A stretch of DNA of 64,000 bases from Phycicoccus sp. HDW14 (lineage in GTDB: Bacteria > Actinomycetota > Actinomycetes > Actinomycetales > Dermatophilaceae): assembly GCF_011383005.1 (NCBI RefSeq), contig NZ_CP049935.1:1612001-1676000 (forward strand), written 5' to 3'. The position numbers were made by a program, and so were the translations under genes. Below the pieces are notes generated by a model. It was given only the letters and a program-made list of their open reading frames with translations. It did not search any database and was not told the DNA's origin. Each line of letters starts with the position of its first letter. Position 1 is the stretch's first letter. Positions 1 through 9,499 of the stretch are shown here, piece by piece.

Positions 1-117
1 CTGCGGGGTCTTCTCGTGGAACTTGTGCACGTGGCCGGCCTGCTCGCGCATGAGCTTGCCCGAGCCGGTGACCCGGAAGCGCTTCTTGGTGCCGCTGTGC
101 GTCTTGTTCTTCGGCAT
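1..117 (-). CDS. rpmI: 50S ribosomal protein L35 (partial, 3' end off window)
   Basis: Reading the minus strand from the ATG at 117 gives [20 protein letters not shown] and then [19 protein letters not shown], the typical basic N-terminus of ribosomal protein L35, a component of the 50S subunit. The gene runs off the left edge, so only about 39 of roughly 64 residues are seen. It lies 57 nt downstream of infC, the standard infC-rpmI-rplT order, so rplT is expected just outside the window. Confidence 0.95.
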   Translation of the reverse strand, partial: MPKNKTHSGTKKRFRVTGSGKLMREQAGHVHKFHEKTPQ

Positions 118-174
118 GGTGCCGATCTCCTTGGGTGGTGTGCTGTCTGGTGCGGTGGTGTGTCGGGGGCGGGC

Positions 175-903
175 TCAGCCCGCGTCGGCCGGCTCGGGCT
201 TCTCGGCCGGCTCGACCGCCTCGGCCTCGGTCGCCTCGGTCTGCGTCGACTCGGACTCCGTCGCCTCGGTCGCCTCGACCGGCTCGGTCACCTCGTCGGT
301 GACCTCCTCGATCTCCTCGACCTGCTCGACGGGCTCGTCGTGCTCGGCCTTGGCCTCGTCGCGCTTCTTGCGCTGCTCGGCCATCGCCTGCGCCTTCTTC
401 TTCGTCGGCGCGAGGACCATGACCATGTTGCGGCCGTCCTGCTTGGGCTGGGACTCGACGGTGCCCAGCTCGATGACGTCCTCGGCGAGGCGCTGGAGCA
501 GCCGGAACCCGAGCTCGGGGCGGGACTGCTCGCGACCGCGGAACATGATCGTCACCTTGACCTTGTCACCGCCGCCGAGGAACCGGACGACGTGGCCCTT
601 CTTGGTGCCGTAGTCGTGCGGGTCGATCTTCGGGCGGAGCTTGATCTCCTTGATGACCGTGTTGACCTGGTTCTTGCGCGCCTCACGGGCCTTCATCGCG
701 GCTTCGTACTTGTACTTGCCGAAGTCCATGAGCTTGGCGACCGGCGGCTTCGCCATCGGTGCGACCTCGACCAGGTCGAGGTCGGCCTCCGCCGCGAGGC
801 GCAGTGCGTCCTCGACGCGGACGATGCCGACCTGCTCGCCGTTCGGGCCGACCAACCGCACCTCGGGAACCCGGATGCGGTCGTTGATGCGTGGCTCGCT
901 GAT
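175..903 (-). CDS. infC: Translation initiation factor IF-3, ATC start codon
   Basis: IF-3 binds the 30S subunit and checks start-codon and initiator-tRNA pairing. The conserved N-domain begins [15 protein letters not shown] and the C-domain contains [18 protein letters not shown] and [15 protein letters not shown]. The frame stays open upstream to 1017, but the family's N-terminus maps to an ATC codon at 903-901. An AAGGAG Shine-Dalgarno lies 6 nt before it, and there is no ATG or GTG nearby. Non-canonical AUU/AUC starts are the known basis of IF-3 autoregulation. From ATC the protein is 242 residues. It ends in an acidic Glu/Thr/Ala-rich tail of roughly 60 residues ([20 protein letters not shown] and on), longer than in E. 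coli and likely disordered. Confidence 0.93.
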   Translation of the reverse strand: MSEPRINDRIRVPEVRLVGPNGEQVGIVRVEDALRLAAEADLDLVEVAPMAKPPVAKLMDFGKYKYEAAMKAREARKNQVNTVIKEIKLRPKIDPHDYGTKKGHVVRFLGGGDKVKVTIMFRGREQSRPELGFRLLQRLAEDVIELGTVESQPKQDGRNMVMVLAPTKKKAQAMAEQRKKRDEAKAEHDEPVEQVEEIEEVTDEVTEPVEATEATESESTQTEATEAEAVEPAEKPEPADAG

Positions 904-951
904 GTGCTTCTCCTTCGTCAGTCCTACCGTCGTGACCGCCGGGAACGAGAA

Positions 952-983
952 GAGGCTCCTCGCACCGGGTGCGCAGGAGCCTC
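952..983 (-). terminator. Hairpin in infC leader, possible attenuator
   Basis: GAGGCTCCT (952-960) pairs with AGGAGCCTC (975-983). Inside it CGCAC (961-965) pairs with GTGCG (969-973), with one bulged base. On the infC strand the hairpin ends about 48 nt before the ATC start and is followed by TTCTCGTT, only weakly U-rich. It could terminate read-through from sseB or act as an attenuator of the infC-rpmI operon, as leader structures do in Bacillus. The rest of 904-1181 holds no gene that I can support. Confidence 0.5.
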
Positions 984-1181
984 GATTCCGTCGGGCCACC
1001 ACGAGAGGTCGCGGCACGCCGGAGGGCGCACACGACGTCTCGTCGCGGACCGGGACCCGGCGACCGGAGTGGTCGTCGCGGGTGGAAGCGGGGCTTCACT
1101 TGCACACCACCTCGCGAACGAGGCGGTCGGTCAACACCCGAGGTTACCAGCCGGGGCCCGAGGTCCCGAAATCCGCGCTGG

Positions 1182-1931
1182 TCAGACGATCCGGAAGGCC
1201 AGCCCGTCGACCCGGGCCCGCAGCTCGCCGTCGGTGGCCAGCCGCTCCCCCACCCGGGTCGCGACGGCCCGCACGGCGTCGGGGTCCAGGCCCGGGGCGA
1301 GGGTGAGGACGACCCCGAGGACGCCCTCGCCCGGCGGGCGGCCCTCCTCGAGCGCGTGGGCGCGCACGGCGGGCTCCTCGGCGAGGGCCGCAGCGAGGCT
1401 GCGGGCGACGAACGGGTCGGTGTGGGGGGGCTGCCAGGGTCGCTCCTGGGCCAGGGCCCAGAGCATCGAGGGGCGCAGGACGCGGGTGGCCGGGCCGGCG
1501 ACGTCGACGACGAGCACGTCGCACCCCTCGGACACCGCGGCCTGCGCGGCGCGGGCCGGGGTGACCGGCACGGGTCGGGCCGAGGGGTCCCAGGCGGAGA
1601 GGGCGTCGGTGCCCGAGAAGACCGGCAGGGCGCGACGGCCGTCGGGGGCGACGAGCGTGACCGCGGCCATGTCGACCCCGGTCTCGACGGCGAGCGCGCC
1701 GCCGTCGTCGACCCCGGTGGGCTCGGCGACCACGGGGACGAGCAGCCGGGCGGCCTCGACGGCCCGCATCAGGGCGGTGTCGTCGGCCGGGTCGGCGAGG
1801 ACGGCGAGCAGGGCGGGGTCGGCCGCGCCGGTGTCGGCCTCGAAGCCGCTCGGGCTCAGGGCGCGCGCCTGCCAGGGGGTGCCCGACGAGTCGGCGGGGC
1901 CGGAGTCGGCGGGGTCGGACTCGCCGGTCAC
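1182..1931 (-). CDS. SseB family protein
   Basis: The 249-residue product has the SseB N-terminal-type core: an alternating alpha/beta region with [11 protein letters not shown], then [20 protein letters not shown] and [20 protein letters not shown]. The family's biochemical role is poorly defined; it is named after an E. coli serine-sensitivity protein. The start is GTG at 1931, which shares a GTGA overlap with the hisA stop, so it is probably translationally coupled to hisA. SseB-like genes next to priA/hisA recur in Actinobacteria, but no histidine-related activity can be inferred from sequence. Confidence 0.8.
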   Translation of the reverse strand: MTGESDPADSGPADSSGTPWQARALSPSGFEADTGAADPALLAVLADPADDTALMRAVEAARLLVPVVAEPTGVDDGGALAVETGVDMAAVTLVAPDGRRALPVFSGTDALSAWDPSARPVPVTPARAAQAAVSEGCDVLVVDVAGPATRVLRPSMLWALAQERPWQPPHTDPFVARSLAAALAEEPAVRAHALEEGRPPGEGVLGVVLTLAPGLDPDAVRAVATRVGERLATDGELRARVDGLAFRIV

Positions 1932-2665
1932 GGGCGGCCCGCGACGTCGAGGGCCTCGGGGAGGGTGAAGGCGCCGCGGTACAGGGCCGAGCCGACGATG
2001 GCCCCCTCGACGCCGTCGCCGACGAGGGTGCGGACGGCCGCGACGTCCTCGAGCGTCGAGATGCCACCGGAGGCGACGACCGGGCGGTCGGTGCGGGCGC
2101 AGACGTCGCGCAGCAGCTGCAGGTTGGGACCCTTCATCATCCCGTCCTTGGCGACGTCGGTGACGACGTACCGGGCGCAGCCCTCGGCGTCGAGCCGGGC
2201 CAGGGTCTCCCAGAGGTCGCCGCCCTCGCTCGTCCAGCCGCGGGCGGCCAGCGTCGTGGCGCGCACGTCGAGGCCGACGGCGACGCGGTCCCCGTGCTCG
2301 GCGATGGCGCGGGCGGTCCACTCGGGGTCCTCGAGGGCCGCGGTGCCGACGTTGACCCGCCGGCAGCCGGTGGCCAGGGCCCGGGTCAGCGACTCCTCGT
2401 CGCGGATGCCGCCGCTCATCTCGACGTGGATGTCGAGCCGGCCGACGATCTCGGCGAGCAGGGTGGCGTTGGAGCCGCGGCCGAAGGCGGCGTCGAGGTC
2501 GACGAGGTGCAGCCACTCGCTGCCCTGCTCCTGCCAGCGCAGGGCGGCCTCGACCGGGTCACCGAACTCACCGCCGCTGCCGGCGATGCCCTGGACGAGC
2601 TGGACGGCGCGGCCCTCCACGACGTCGACGGCGGGGAGCAGCTCGAGGCGCATCTGGTCGGTCAC
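1928..2665 (-). CDS. priA: Phosphoribosyl isomerase A (HisA/TrpF bifunctional type)
   Basis: A (beta/alpha)8-barrel isomerase of 245 residues that converts ProFAR to PRFAR in histidine synthesis. In Actinobacteria the same enzyme also does the TrpF step of tryptophan synthesis. The sequence shows the N-terminal catalytic Asp in [10 protein letters not shown] (Asp14), the phosphate-binding MSGGIRDEE and VVASGGIST loops, and the second catalytic region [16 protein letters not shown] (Asp170/Asp174). It follows hisH by 52 nt. A CAGACT box 7 nt before the GTG start suggests an extra internal leaderless promoter. Dual function is inferred from lineage; no trpF is visible here. Confidence 0.93.
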   Translation of the reverse strand: MTDQMRLELLPAVDVVEGRAVQLVQGIAGSGGEFGDPVEAALRWQEQGSEWLHLVDLDAAFGRGSNATLLAEIVGRLDIHVEMSGGIRDEESLTRALATGCRRVNVGTAALEDPEWTARAIAEHGDRVAVGLDVRATTLAARGWTSEGGDLWETLARLDAEGCARYVVTDVAKDGMMKGPNLQLLRDVCARTDRPVVASGGISTLEDVAAVRTLVGDGVEGAIVGSALYRGAFTLPEALDVAGRP

Positions 2666-2672
2666 GGGGCCC

Positions 2673-2678
2673 AGTCTG
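2673..2678 (-). promoter_or_regulatory. Candidate -10 box, leaderless hisA promoter
   Basis: CAGACT on the minus strand, followed by 7 nt and then the GTG of hisA. The spacing matches the TANNNT-N7-start arrangement of hisC and hisD, with C instead of T at the first position. No clear -35 is seen. Confidence 0.4.
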
Positions 2679-2717
2679 CCGGGAGCAGCCGGGTCGCCGT
2701 CACCCGGTCCGCCCGCC

Positions 2718-3401
2718 TCAGAGCGAGCGGACCCAGTTCTCGAGGAGGGCCAGACCGGCCTCGCCCGACTTCTCCGGGTGGAACTGCGTCGCCGCGAGCG
2801 GGCCGTTCTCGACCGCGGCGACGAACCGCTCGCCGTGCGTGGCCCAGGTGACCCGGGGCGCGACGGCCGCGAAGGCGCCGTCCGGGGGCGCGAGGTCCCA
2901 GGTGTGCGCCGCGTAGGAGTGCACGAAGTAGAAGCGCTCGCCCTCGAGGCCGGCGAAGAGGGTCGAGCCCTCGGCGACGTCGAGCTCGGACCACCCCATG
3001 TGCGGCACGACGGGAGCGAGCAGGCGCGAGACGGTGCCCGGCCACTCGCCCACCCCGGCGACGGGTGCGGCGCTCGGCTCGGTGGACCCCTCGAACATCA
3101 CCTGCATGCCGACGCAGACGCCGAGGACCGGGCGGCCGCCCGCCAGCCGGCGGTCGATGACGGCGGGTCCCTCGACGGCGACCAGCCCGGCCATGCACGC
3201 GTGGAAGTTGCCGACCCCCGGGACGAACAGCCCGTCGGCCCCGAGGGCGCGTTCGCGGTCGGCAGTGAGCGTGACCGTGGCCCCCACGTGCTCGAGGGCG
3301 CGCACGGCGGAGCGGACGTTCCCGCTGCCGTGGTCGAGGACGACGACGTCGGGGTCACCGGGCCTCCCGGGCCCCGTCCGGGGAGCCCCCGGAGGAGCCA
3401 C
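2718..3401 (-). CDS. hisH: Imidazole glycerol phosphate synthase subunit HisH (start probably altered by a lost base)
   Basis: Class I glutamine amidotransferase that supplies ammonia to HisF. The nucleophile Cys lies in [15 protein letters not shown] and the triad His in [14 protein letters not shown]. In the given sequence the open frame begins at a GTG at 3401, adding a 15-residue Pro/Gly-rich leader and a 47-nt overlap with the gene before it. A GTG at 3358, forming the usual GTGA overlap, would give [17 protein letters not shown], a normal HisH N-terminus. This needs one more C in the CCCC run at 3351-3354. I think a base is missing there. hisF is not in the window. Confidence 0.9.
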   Translation of the reverse strand: MAPPGAPRTGPGRPGDPDVVVLDHGSGNVRSAVRALEHVGATVTLTADRERALGADGLFVPGVGNFHACMAGLVAVEGPAVIDRRLAGGRPVLGVCVGMQVMFEGSTEPSAAPVAGVGEWPGTVSRLLAPVVPHMGWSELDVAEGSTLFAGLEGERFYFVHSYAAHTWDLAPPDGAFAAVAPRVTWATHGERFVAAVENGPLAATQFHPEKSGEAGLALLENWVRSL

Positions 3402-4053
3402 CCCAGGCGGCTTCCCACTCGGACCGGTGCTGGGCCTCGTCGGCGACGAGCCGGTCGAACATCTGGACGCCGCGGGTCGAGGGCTCGACGTCGCTGGCGC
3501 CGGAGCAGTCGCCGCGCTCGAGCAGCTCGCGGCCGGGGAGCCCGAGCATCCCGAGGAGGGTGACGAGGACGTCGAGCGGGGTGCCGTCGCCGGAGCGCAG
3601 GACGCCGGCGACGTCGTCGGCCCGCGCGCTGCGGCCGGCGCCGGCCGCCTCGAGCAGGCCCGGCACCCCGAGCCGGGGCAGCGACGGCGTCTCGACGACC
3701 CCGGTGCGCGGCTCCCAGACCACCCACTGCTGCGCCTTGCGGACGCCGGCCGGCTGGACGGTGACGACGGCGCGGCCCTGGAGGTCGAAGAACCCGAGGA
3801 CGGGCCGGCCGCCGCGCGGCGCCGGCCGGGCGGCGAGGACCTCGAGGGCGGTGTCGTAGGGCGCGGCGCTGCGGGCGGTGTGCTCGGAGACGGTGACCCC
3901 GGTCCACCCGTCGAGCGGGGCCATCGTCGCGGCGACGAGGCCCTTGCGCAGCCAGCGGCCGACCGACGCGGGCGAGCGGCGCACGAGGAGCAGTCCGTGC
4001 CCCGTGCCCGAGCGCGCGTCGGCGGCCACGGTGTTAGAGCGCACCCTTCGCAC
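3355..4053 (-). CDS. Conserved-looking protein of unknown function in the his operon
   Basis: I do not recognise a family. The 232-residue product has no signal peptide or membrane segment. It contains a possible small beta-rich core ([40 protein letters not shown]), then a helical C-terminal half rich in Leu and charged residues, ending in a Gly/Ser tail. It lies between hisB and hisH, overlapping hisB by 20 nt if the GTG at 4053 is used; GTG codons at 4044 and 4029 are alternative starts. Codon pattern matches its neighbours. Position suggests a histidine-related or regulatory role, but that is inference only. Confidence 0.7.
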   Translation of the reverse strand: MRRVRSNTVAADARSGTGHGLLLVRRSPASVGRWLRKGLVAATMAPLDGWTGVTVSEHTARSAAPYDTALEVLAARPAPRGGRPVLGFFDLQGRAVVTVQPAGVRKAQQWVVWEPRTGVVETPSLPRLGVPGLLEAAGAGRSARADDVAGVLRSGDGTPLDVLVTLLGMLGLPGRELLERGDCSGASDVEPSTRGVQMFDRLVADEAQHRSEWEAAWGGSSGGSPDGAREAR

Positions 4054-4648
4054 TCGGCACGCCCTCGACGCGCGGGTCGCGGGCGACCGCGGCTCGCAGG
4101 GCGCGCGCGAGCGCCTTGAACTGGGCCTCGACGACGTGGTGCGGGTCGCGGCCCGAGAGCACGCGGACGTGGAGGGCGACCTGGGCGTGGAAGGCGAAGG
4201 ACTCGAGGACGTGACGCGTCAGCGACCCGATGTAGTGCCCGCCGATGACGACGTGCTCCTGGCCGGCCGGCTCGCCCTCGTGGACGCAGTACGGACGGCC
4301 GGCGACGTCGACGACGGCCTGTACGAGCGCCTCGTCGAGCGGCACCGTGGCGTCACCGAAGCGGGAGATGCCCGACTTGTCGCCGAGGGCCTCGCGCACG
4401 GCCTGCCCGAGGACGATCGCGACGTCCTCGACGGTGTGGTGCGCGTCGACGTCGGTGTCGCCCGTGGCGGTGACCGTGAGGTCGAGGAGCGAGTGCTTCG
4501 CGAGCGACAGGAGCATGTGGTCGTAGAACGGGACCCCGGTGCTCACCTCGCCGCGCCCCGTGCCGTCGAGGTCGACGGTCACCTCGACGGTGCTCTCGGA
4601 CGTGGCCCGGCGCACCGTGGCGGTGCGGTGGGTCTCGGCGGTGCTCAC
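4034..4648 (-). CDS. hisB: Imidazoleglycerol-phosphate dehydratase
   Basis: Catalyses the dehydration of imidazole glycerol phosphate to imidazole acetol phosphate. The 204-residue product is the monofunctional type, without the phosphatase domain of E. coli HisB. Metal-binding motifs [15 protein letters not shown] and [19 protein letters not shown] are intact, as are [15 protein letters not shown] and [13 protein letters not shown]. The GTG start overlaps the hisC stop as GTGA, so translation is likely coupled. Confidence 0.96.
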   Translation of the reverse strand: MSTAETHRTATVRRATSESTVEVTVDLDGTGRGEVSTGVPFYDHMLLSLAKHSLLDLTVTATGDTDVDAHHTVEDVAIVLGQAVREALGDKSGISRFGDATVPLDEALVQAVVDVAGRPYCVHEGEPAGQEHVVIGGHYIGSLTRHVLESFAFHAQVALHVRVLSGRDPHHVVEAQFKALARALRAAVARDPRVEGVPSAKGAL

Positions 4649-5772
4649 GAGGCTGCTCCTGCGTGGGTCGGGACGAGGGCGGCGAGGGCGTCGAGGAAGG
4701 CGGTCGTCTCCTCCGGCGTCCCGGCCGTGACACGAAGATAGTGCGCGATGCCGACGTCACGGACGAGGACGCCCCGGTCGAGCAGCGCCTGCCACGTCAC
4801 GTGGCTGTCGGCGAGCCCCCCGAAGAGGACGAAGTTGGCGTCGCTCGGCACGGGGTCGAGCCCGAGGGCGGTGAGCTGCTCGACGATGCGGTCGCGCTGG
4901 TGCTTGACGACGTCGACCGTGTCGAGCATGAGGTCGGCGTGGGCGAGGGCCGCCCGCGCGACGGCCTGCGTGGGGGTCGACAGGTGGTACGGCATCCGGA
5001 CCAGCCGTAGGGCATCGGTGAGGGCCGTGTCGGCGGCGAGGTAGCCGAGCCGTCCGCCGGCCAGCGCGAAGGCCTTGCTCATCGTGCGGGTGACCACCAG
5101 CCGGGGCCGGCCCGCCAACAGGGTCAGGGCGCTCGGCGTGCCGGGGCGGGCGAACTCGGCGTAGGCCTCGTCGACGACGACCAGCGCGCCGTCGGCCGCG
5201 TCATGCACCGCCACGACGACGTCGAGGTCGAGCGCCGTGCCCGTCGGGTTGTTCGGCGAGCAGAGGAACACGACGTCCGGACGGTGGCGGCGCACCTGCT
5301 CGACGGCCGAGGCGGCGTCGAGGTCGAACGCGCCGGCGCCGTCGACGCCGCGCATCCCGTCGACCCAGGCGGTGCCCGTGGTCGTCGTGATGATCGGGTG
5401 CATCGAGTAGGCCGGGGTGAAGCCGAGGGCCGTGCGCCCCGGGCCGCCGAAGGCCTGCAGCAGGTGGAGGAGCACCTCGTTCGAGCCGTTGCCGGCCCAC
5501 ACCTGCTCGGCGGTGACGGCCGTGCCGCTGCGCGAGAGGTAGGCCGCGAGGTCCTCGCGCAGGGCGGTGAACTCGCGGTCGGGGTAGCGGTTGAGCCCCC
5601 GGGCCGCCTCCTCCACCGCGCAGGTCATCGCCGCGACGACCACGTCGGGGACCGGGTAGGAGTTCTCGTTGGTGTTGAGGGCCACCGGGACGTCGAGCTG
5701 CGGTGCGCCGTAGGCGGTCCGGCCCCGCAGGTCGGCGCGCAGCATCGAGTCGACGGTGGCGCGCGCATCCAT
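4645..5772 (-). CDS. hisC: Histidinol-phosphate aminotransferase
   Basis: PLP-dependent class I/II aminotransferase that converts imidazole acetol phosphate to histidinol phosphate. Visible motifs are [14 protein letters not shown] near the N-terminus, [28 protein letters not shown] and the PLP-lysine segment [18 protein letters not shown]. The frame is open to 5850, but ATG 5772 ([17 protein letters not shown]) is chosen because the family starts there and a TAGACT box lies exactly 7 nt upstream, implying a leaderless transcript. From here the operon reads hisC-hisB-unknown-hisH-hisA-sseB. Confidence 0.94.
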   Translation of the reverse strand: MDARATVDSMLRADLRGRTAYGAPQLDVPVALNTNENSYPVPDVVVAAMTCAVEEAARGLNRYPDREFTALREDLAAYLSRSGTAVTAEQVWAGNGSNEVLLHLLQAFGGPGRTALGFTPAYSMHPIITTTTGTAWVDGMRGVDGAGAFDLDAASAVEQVRRHRPDVVFLCSPNNPTGTALDLDVVVAVHDAADGALVVVDEAYAEFARPGTPSALTLLAGRPRLVVTRTMSKAFALAGGRLGYLAADTALTDALRLVRMPYHLSTPTQAVARAALAHADLMLDTVDVVKHQRDRIVEQLTALGLDPVPSDANFVLFGGLADSHVTWQALLDRGVLVRDVGIAHYLRVTAGTPEETTAFLDALAALVPTHAGAAS

Positions 5773-5779
5773 GCCGGTG

Positions 5780-5785
5780 AGTCTA
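5780..5785 (-). promoter_or_regulatory. -10 box of leaderless hisC promoter
   Basis: TAGACT on the minus strand followed by 7 nt and the hisC ATG. No Shine-Dalgarno is present. hisD carries the identical hexamer at the identical distance, so the two his units probably share promoter type. Confidence 0.65.
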
Positions 5786-5799
5786 GAGAGCCGGGCGCG

Positions 5800-5843
5800 C
5801 GGGGGCGCGGGGCGACCATCGTCCGGCCGCCGCCGCGCCCCCG
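5800..5843 (-). terminator. Probable nrdAB terminator hairpin
   Basis: CGGGGGCGCGG (5800-5810) is the exact complement of CCGCGCCCCCG (5833-5843), an 11-bp GC-only stem with a 22-nt loop. It begins 20 nt after the nrdB stop codon and lies just upstream of the hisC promoter. No U-tract follows. Confidence 0.5.
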
Positions 5844-5863
5844 TGGGCACCGTGCGCCCGGGT

Positions 5864-6910
5864 CTAGAAGTCGTCGTCGAAGGTCACCCGGCCGCCGACG
5901 CCGACCTGGTAGGCCGACACCCGTCGCTCGAAGAAGTTCGACAGCTCCTGGACGTCCTGCAGCTCCATGAAGGCCAGCGGGTTCGCTGACCCGTACCGCG
6001 GGGCGAACCCCAGCCGCTCGAGCCGCCGGTCGGCGACGTGCTCGAGGTAGGCGCGCATGTCGGCGCTGGAGAGCCCCGCCACTCCCCCGCCGAGCAGGTC
6101 CTCGGCGAACTGCGCCTCGGCGTCGACGGCCTCGCCGAGCATCCGCCGCACGTCGGCCTCGAAGGCGTCGTCGACGAGGTCGGGCTCCTCCTCGCGGGCG
6201 GTGTCGAACACGTCGAAGGCGAAGGCCATGTGCATCGACTCGTCGCGGAAGACCCAGTTCGTGCCGGACGCCAGGCCGTTGAGCAGCCCGCGCGAGCGCA
6301 GGAAGTACACGTACGCGAAGGCGCCGTAGAAGAACAGGCCCTCGATGCACGCGGCGAAGCAGACGAGGTTGAGCAGGAAGGTCCGCCGGTCCTCGCGGGT
6401 CTGCAGCGTGCGCAGGTCGGCGAGGCTGTCGATCCACCGGAAGCAGAAGTCGGCCTTGGCCTTGATCGACGGGATGTTCTCGACGGCCGCGAACGCCTCG
6501 TGCCGCTCGACCTCGTCGGGGACGTAGGTGTCGAGGAGGGTCAGGTAGAACTGCACGTGCACCGCCTCCTCGAACAGCTGCCGGGAGAGGTAGAGCCGGG
6601 CCTCGGGGGCGTTGACGTGCTCGTAGAGGTTGAGCACGAGGTTGTTCGCGACGATCGTGTCGCCGGTCGCGAAGAAGGCCACGAGCCGGGTCACGAGGTG
6701 CTGCTCCGCCGGGCTGAGCCGGTGCAGGTCGGCGAGGTCGGAGTGCAGGTCGACCTCCTCGACGGTCCAGGTGTTCTTGATGGCGTCGCGGAAGCGGTCG
6801 TAGAAGTGCGGGTAGCGCATCGGCCGCAACGTCAGGCTCATCCCCGGGTCGAGGAGCAGCGGGGTGGTGGTGGGGGTGCTCGTGGTCGTGGTGCTCGTCG
6901 GGGCGGTCAC
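5864..6910 (-). CDS. nrdB: Class Ia ribonucleotide reductase, beta (small) subunit
   Basis: Diiron-tyrosyl radical subunit that starts radical chemistry for NDP reduction by NrdA. With the GTG start at 6910 (348 residues) the six metal ligands are Asp84 (ATGDTIVANN), Glu115 and His118 (FEEAVHVQFY), Glu190 (ACIEGLFF), Glu224 and His227 (FRDESMHM). The radical Tyr is Tyr122, so this is a canonical class Ia enzyme and not the Phe-containing class Ic. The C-terminus VGGRVTFDDDF is the acidic tail that docks on NrdA. The start overlaps the nrdA stop as GTGA. Confidence 0.95.
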   Translation of the reverse strand: MTAPTSTTTTSTPTTTPLLLDPGMSLTLRPMRYPHFYDRFRDAIKNTWTVEEVDLHSDLADLHRLSPAEQHLVTRLVAFFATGDTIVANNLVLNLYEHVNAPEARLYLSRQLFEEAVHVQFYLTLLDTYVPDEVERHEAFAAVENIPSIKAKADFCFRWIDSLADLRTLQTREDRRTFLLNLVCFAACIEGLFFYGAFAYVYFLRSRGLLNGLASGTNWVFRDESMHMAFAFDVFDTAREEEPDLVDDAFEADVRRMLGEAVDAEAQFAEDLLGGGVAGLSSADMRAYLEHVADRRLERLGFAPRYGSANPLAFMELQDVQELSNFFERRVSAYQVGVGGRVTFDDDF

Positions 6911-9336
6911 TGGCAGGCCTCGCAGCTCTCGGGGTTCTCGAGCGAGCAGGCGAGGGCCTCCTCGTCGGTGGGGACGGGTGTGGTGGGAACGGCTGCGACG
7001 GAACGGGTCTCGGCCACCGTCGCCTGCTGGATGCGGGTCGCCGGGCGGGAGCGCAGGTAGTACGTCGTCTTGAGCCCCGACTTCCACGCGTGCAGGTACA
7101 TCGAGGACAGCTTCCCGATCGTCGGGCTGGCCATGAACAGGTTGAGCGACTGGCTCTGGTCGACGTAGGGCTGGCGGGCGGCGGCCATCGCGATGAGGGC
7201 CCGCTGCGGCAGCTCCCACGCGGTGCGGAACAGCGTGCGGACGTCGTCGGGCAGCTCGGTGAGGCCCTGCACGGACCCGTCGGCCCGCTTGACGGCGTCG
7301 CGCGTCGCCGGGGTCCACAGCCCGCGGTCCTTGAGCTCGCTCACGAGGTGGCCGTTGACCTGGAGGAACTCGCCCGACAGGGTCTCGCGCTTGAAGAGGT
7401 TGGAGACCTGCGGCTCGATGCACTCGCCACAGCCGGCGATCGAGGCGATGGTCGCCGTCGGGGCGATGGCCACGACCAGGCTGTTGCGCAGGCCGTGCTC
7501 GGCGACGTTCTCGCGCAACCGGTCCCACCGCTCGGGCTGGGTCGGAACGGCGTCGAAGTGGTCGGGGTGCAGGACACCGCGTGCCGCGCGCGTGCGCCGG
7601 AAGGCCGGGTGCGGACCGCTGACGGCGGCGAGCTCGCTGGAGCGCTCGAGCGCGGTGAGCAGCACCTCCTCGGCGATGCGGGTCGAGAGGTCGAGGGCCT
7701 CCGGGGAGTCGAAGGGCAGCCGGAGCGCGAAGAGCACGTCCTGCAGCCCCATGTACCCGAGCCCGACCGGGCGCCAGCGCGGGTTCGACGCCGCCGCCTG
7801 CTCGCTCGGGTAGTAGTTGACGTCGACGACCCGGTCGAGGAAGGTCACGGCCGTCCGGACGGTGGCGCGCAGCTTCTCCCAGTCGACGTCGGTGCGGTCG
7901 GCCGTGAGGTGCCTCGAGAGGTTGACCGACCCGAGGTTGCAGACCGCCGTCTCGTCGTCGCTGCTCACCTCGAGGATCTCGGTGCAGAGGTTCGACAGGT
8001 GCACGACCTGGCCCGGCTCGGCGGTCTGGTTGCAGGCCCGGTTGGCGGCGTCCTTGAACGTCATCCAGCCGTTGCCGGTCTGCGCGAGCGTGCGCATCAT
8101 CCGGCCCCAGAGGTCGCGGGCGGGCACCTGCCGGACGACCCGGCCCTCGCGCTCGGCGGCGCGGTAGGCCTCGTCGAACTCCTCGCCCCACAGGTCGGTC
8201 AGTCCCGGCACCTCGCTCGGGTCGATCAGGCTCCACATCGCGTCGGCCTCGACCCGGCGGAGGAACTCGTCGGGCAGCCAGTTGGCGAGGTTGAGGTTGT
8301 GGGTGCGCCGGGCGTCCTCGCCGGTGTTGTCGCGCAGCTCGAGGAACTCCTCGACGTCCGGGTGCCACGGCTCGAGGTAGACGCACGCGGCACCCTTGCG
8401 GCGGCCGCCCTGGTTGACGGCGGCGACGGACGCGTCGAGGGTCCGCAGCCACGGGACGATGCCGTTGCTCGTGCCGTTGGTGCCGCGGATCAGGGCTCCG
8501 CGCCCGCGCACCCGGCTGAACGCGATGCCGATGCCGCCCGCGAACTTCGACAGGCGCGCGACCTGCTGGTAGCGCTCGTAGATGGAGTCGAGCTCGTCGC
8601 GCGGGCTGTCGACGAGGTAGCACGAGCTCATCTGCGTGTGCCGCGTGCCGGAGTTGAAGAGGGTCGGGCTGCTCGGCAGGTAGTCGAGCCGGGCCATCAG
8701 CCGGTAGAGCTCGAGCGCCTCGCGGGTGCTCGTCGCCAGGCCGCAGGCGACCCGGAGCAGGAAGTACTGGGGCGTCTCGAGGACGAGCCGGGTCGTCGGG
8801 TGGCGCAGCAGGTAGCGGTCGCAGACGGTGCGCAGCCCGAAGTACTCGAAGAGGCGGTCGTTGGCCGGGTCGACGGCGCGGTCGAGCTTGACGGCGTTGG
8901 CCCCGACGAACTCGGCCGTGGCGTCGCCGATCAGCCCCTCGGCGTGGCCGAGCGCGACGGACTGGCTGAAGGAGGCGATGCCGTGGCCGCGCACCTCCTT
9001 GTCGACGTAGCCGGCGAGCAGCCGGGCGGCGAGGCGGGAGTACTCCGGCTCCTCGCCGATGAGCTCGGCGGCGGTGCGGATGGACAGCCGGTCGAGCTCG
9101 GCGGTCGTCGCACCGTCGTAGAGGCCGCTGATGGTGCGGGTCGCGACGCGCAGCGGGTCGACCTCGTCGAGGCCGTCGCTGACCCGCTCGACGGCGCGCA
9201 CGATCTTCGTGACGTCGACGGGCTCGGTGTCGCCGTTGCGCTTGCGCACCTGCATCGCGGTGCGGTGGGCGGTCGGTGCCTCGGGGGCGCCGGGGGTGGT
9301 GATCGCCGGGGCGGGGCCCTCGGTCGTGGTCGTCAT
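6907..9336 (-). CDS. nrdA: Class Ia ribonucleoside-diphosphate reductase, alpha (large) subunit
   Basis: Catalytic subunit, 809 residues. An N-terminal ATP-cone region (MQVRKRNGDTEPVDVTKIVR) is followed by the catalytic barrel. Active-site cysteines lie in QMSSCYLVDS, HLSNLCTEILE (Cys and Glu) and TAVCNLGSVN; the C-terminal redox pair is in ENPESCEACQ. The frame is open to 9606, but ATG 9336 is chosen for its GAGGAGAG Shine-Dalgarno and MTTTTEGPAPA start. The gene is preceded by a 502-nt stretch holding a cobalamin riboswitch and NrdR boxes, so expression is probably repressed when B12 is plentiful. A B12-dependent class II enzyme is expected elsewhere in the genome. Confidence 0.95.
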   Translation of the reverse strand: MTTTTEGPAPAITTPGAPEAPTAHRTAMQVRKRNGDTEPVDVTKIVRAVERVSDGLDEVDPLRVATRTISGLYDGATTAELDRLSIRTAAELIGEEPEYSRLAARLLAGYVDKEVRGHGIASFSQSVALGHAEGLIGDATAEFVGANAVKLDRAVDPANDRLFEYFGLRTVCDRYLLRHPTTRLVLETPQYFLLRVACGLATSTREALELYRLMARLDYLPSSPTLFNSGTRHTQMSSCYLVDSPRDELDSIYERYQQVARLSKFAGGIGIAFSRVRGRGALIRGTNGTSNGIVPWLRTLDASVAAVNQGGRRKGAACVYLEPWHPDVEEFLELRDNTGEDARRTHNLNLANWLPDEFLRRVEADAMWSLIDPSEVPGLTDLWGEEFDEAYRAAEREGRVVRQVPARDLWGRMMRTLAQTGNGWMTFKDAANRACNQTAEPGQVVHLSNLCTEILEVSSDDETAVCNLGSVNLSRHLTADRTDVDWEKLRATVRTAVTFLDRVVDVNYYPSEQAAASNPRWRPVGLGYMGLQDVLFALRLPFDSPEALDLSTRIAEEVLLTALERSSELAAVSGPHPAFRRTRAARGVLHPDHFDAVPTQPERWDRLRENVAEHGLRNSLVVAIAPTATIASIAGCGECIEPQVSNLFKRETLSGEFLQVNGHLVSELKDRGLWTPATRDAVKRADGSVQGLTELPDDVRTLFRTAWELPQRALIAMAAARQPYVDQSQSLNLFMASPTIGKLSSMYLHAWKSGLKTTYYLRSRPATRIQQATVAETRSVAAVPTTPVPTDEEALACSLENPESCEACQ

Positions 9337-9499
9337 GCTCTCTCCTCGCGAGCTCGCTGGACCTGCCGCGGGCGCGCGAGGGGTGACGAGACGAGGGGAC
9401 GCCGGGGCGACCGGCACGCTGGCCGGCACCCGAGGACCGCCTGCTCCCGTCGGCCGTCCCACGCGACCGCGAAAGGTGCCGCACCCGGGCGGGCACGGC

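Noticed and set aside
16..1968. Long open frame on the plus strand opposite infC and sseB
   Set aside because: High GC leaves few stops in shadow frames; the product is compositionally biased and infC is unmistakable on the other strand.
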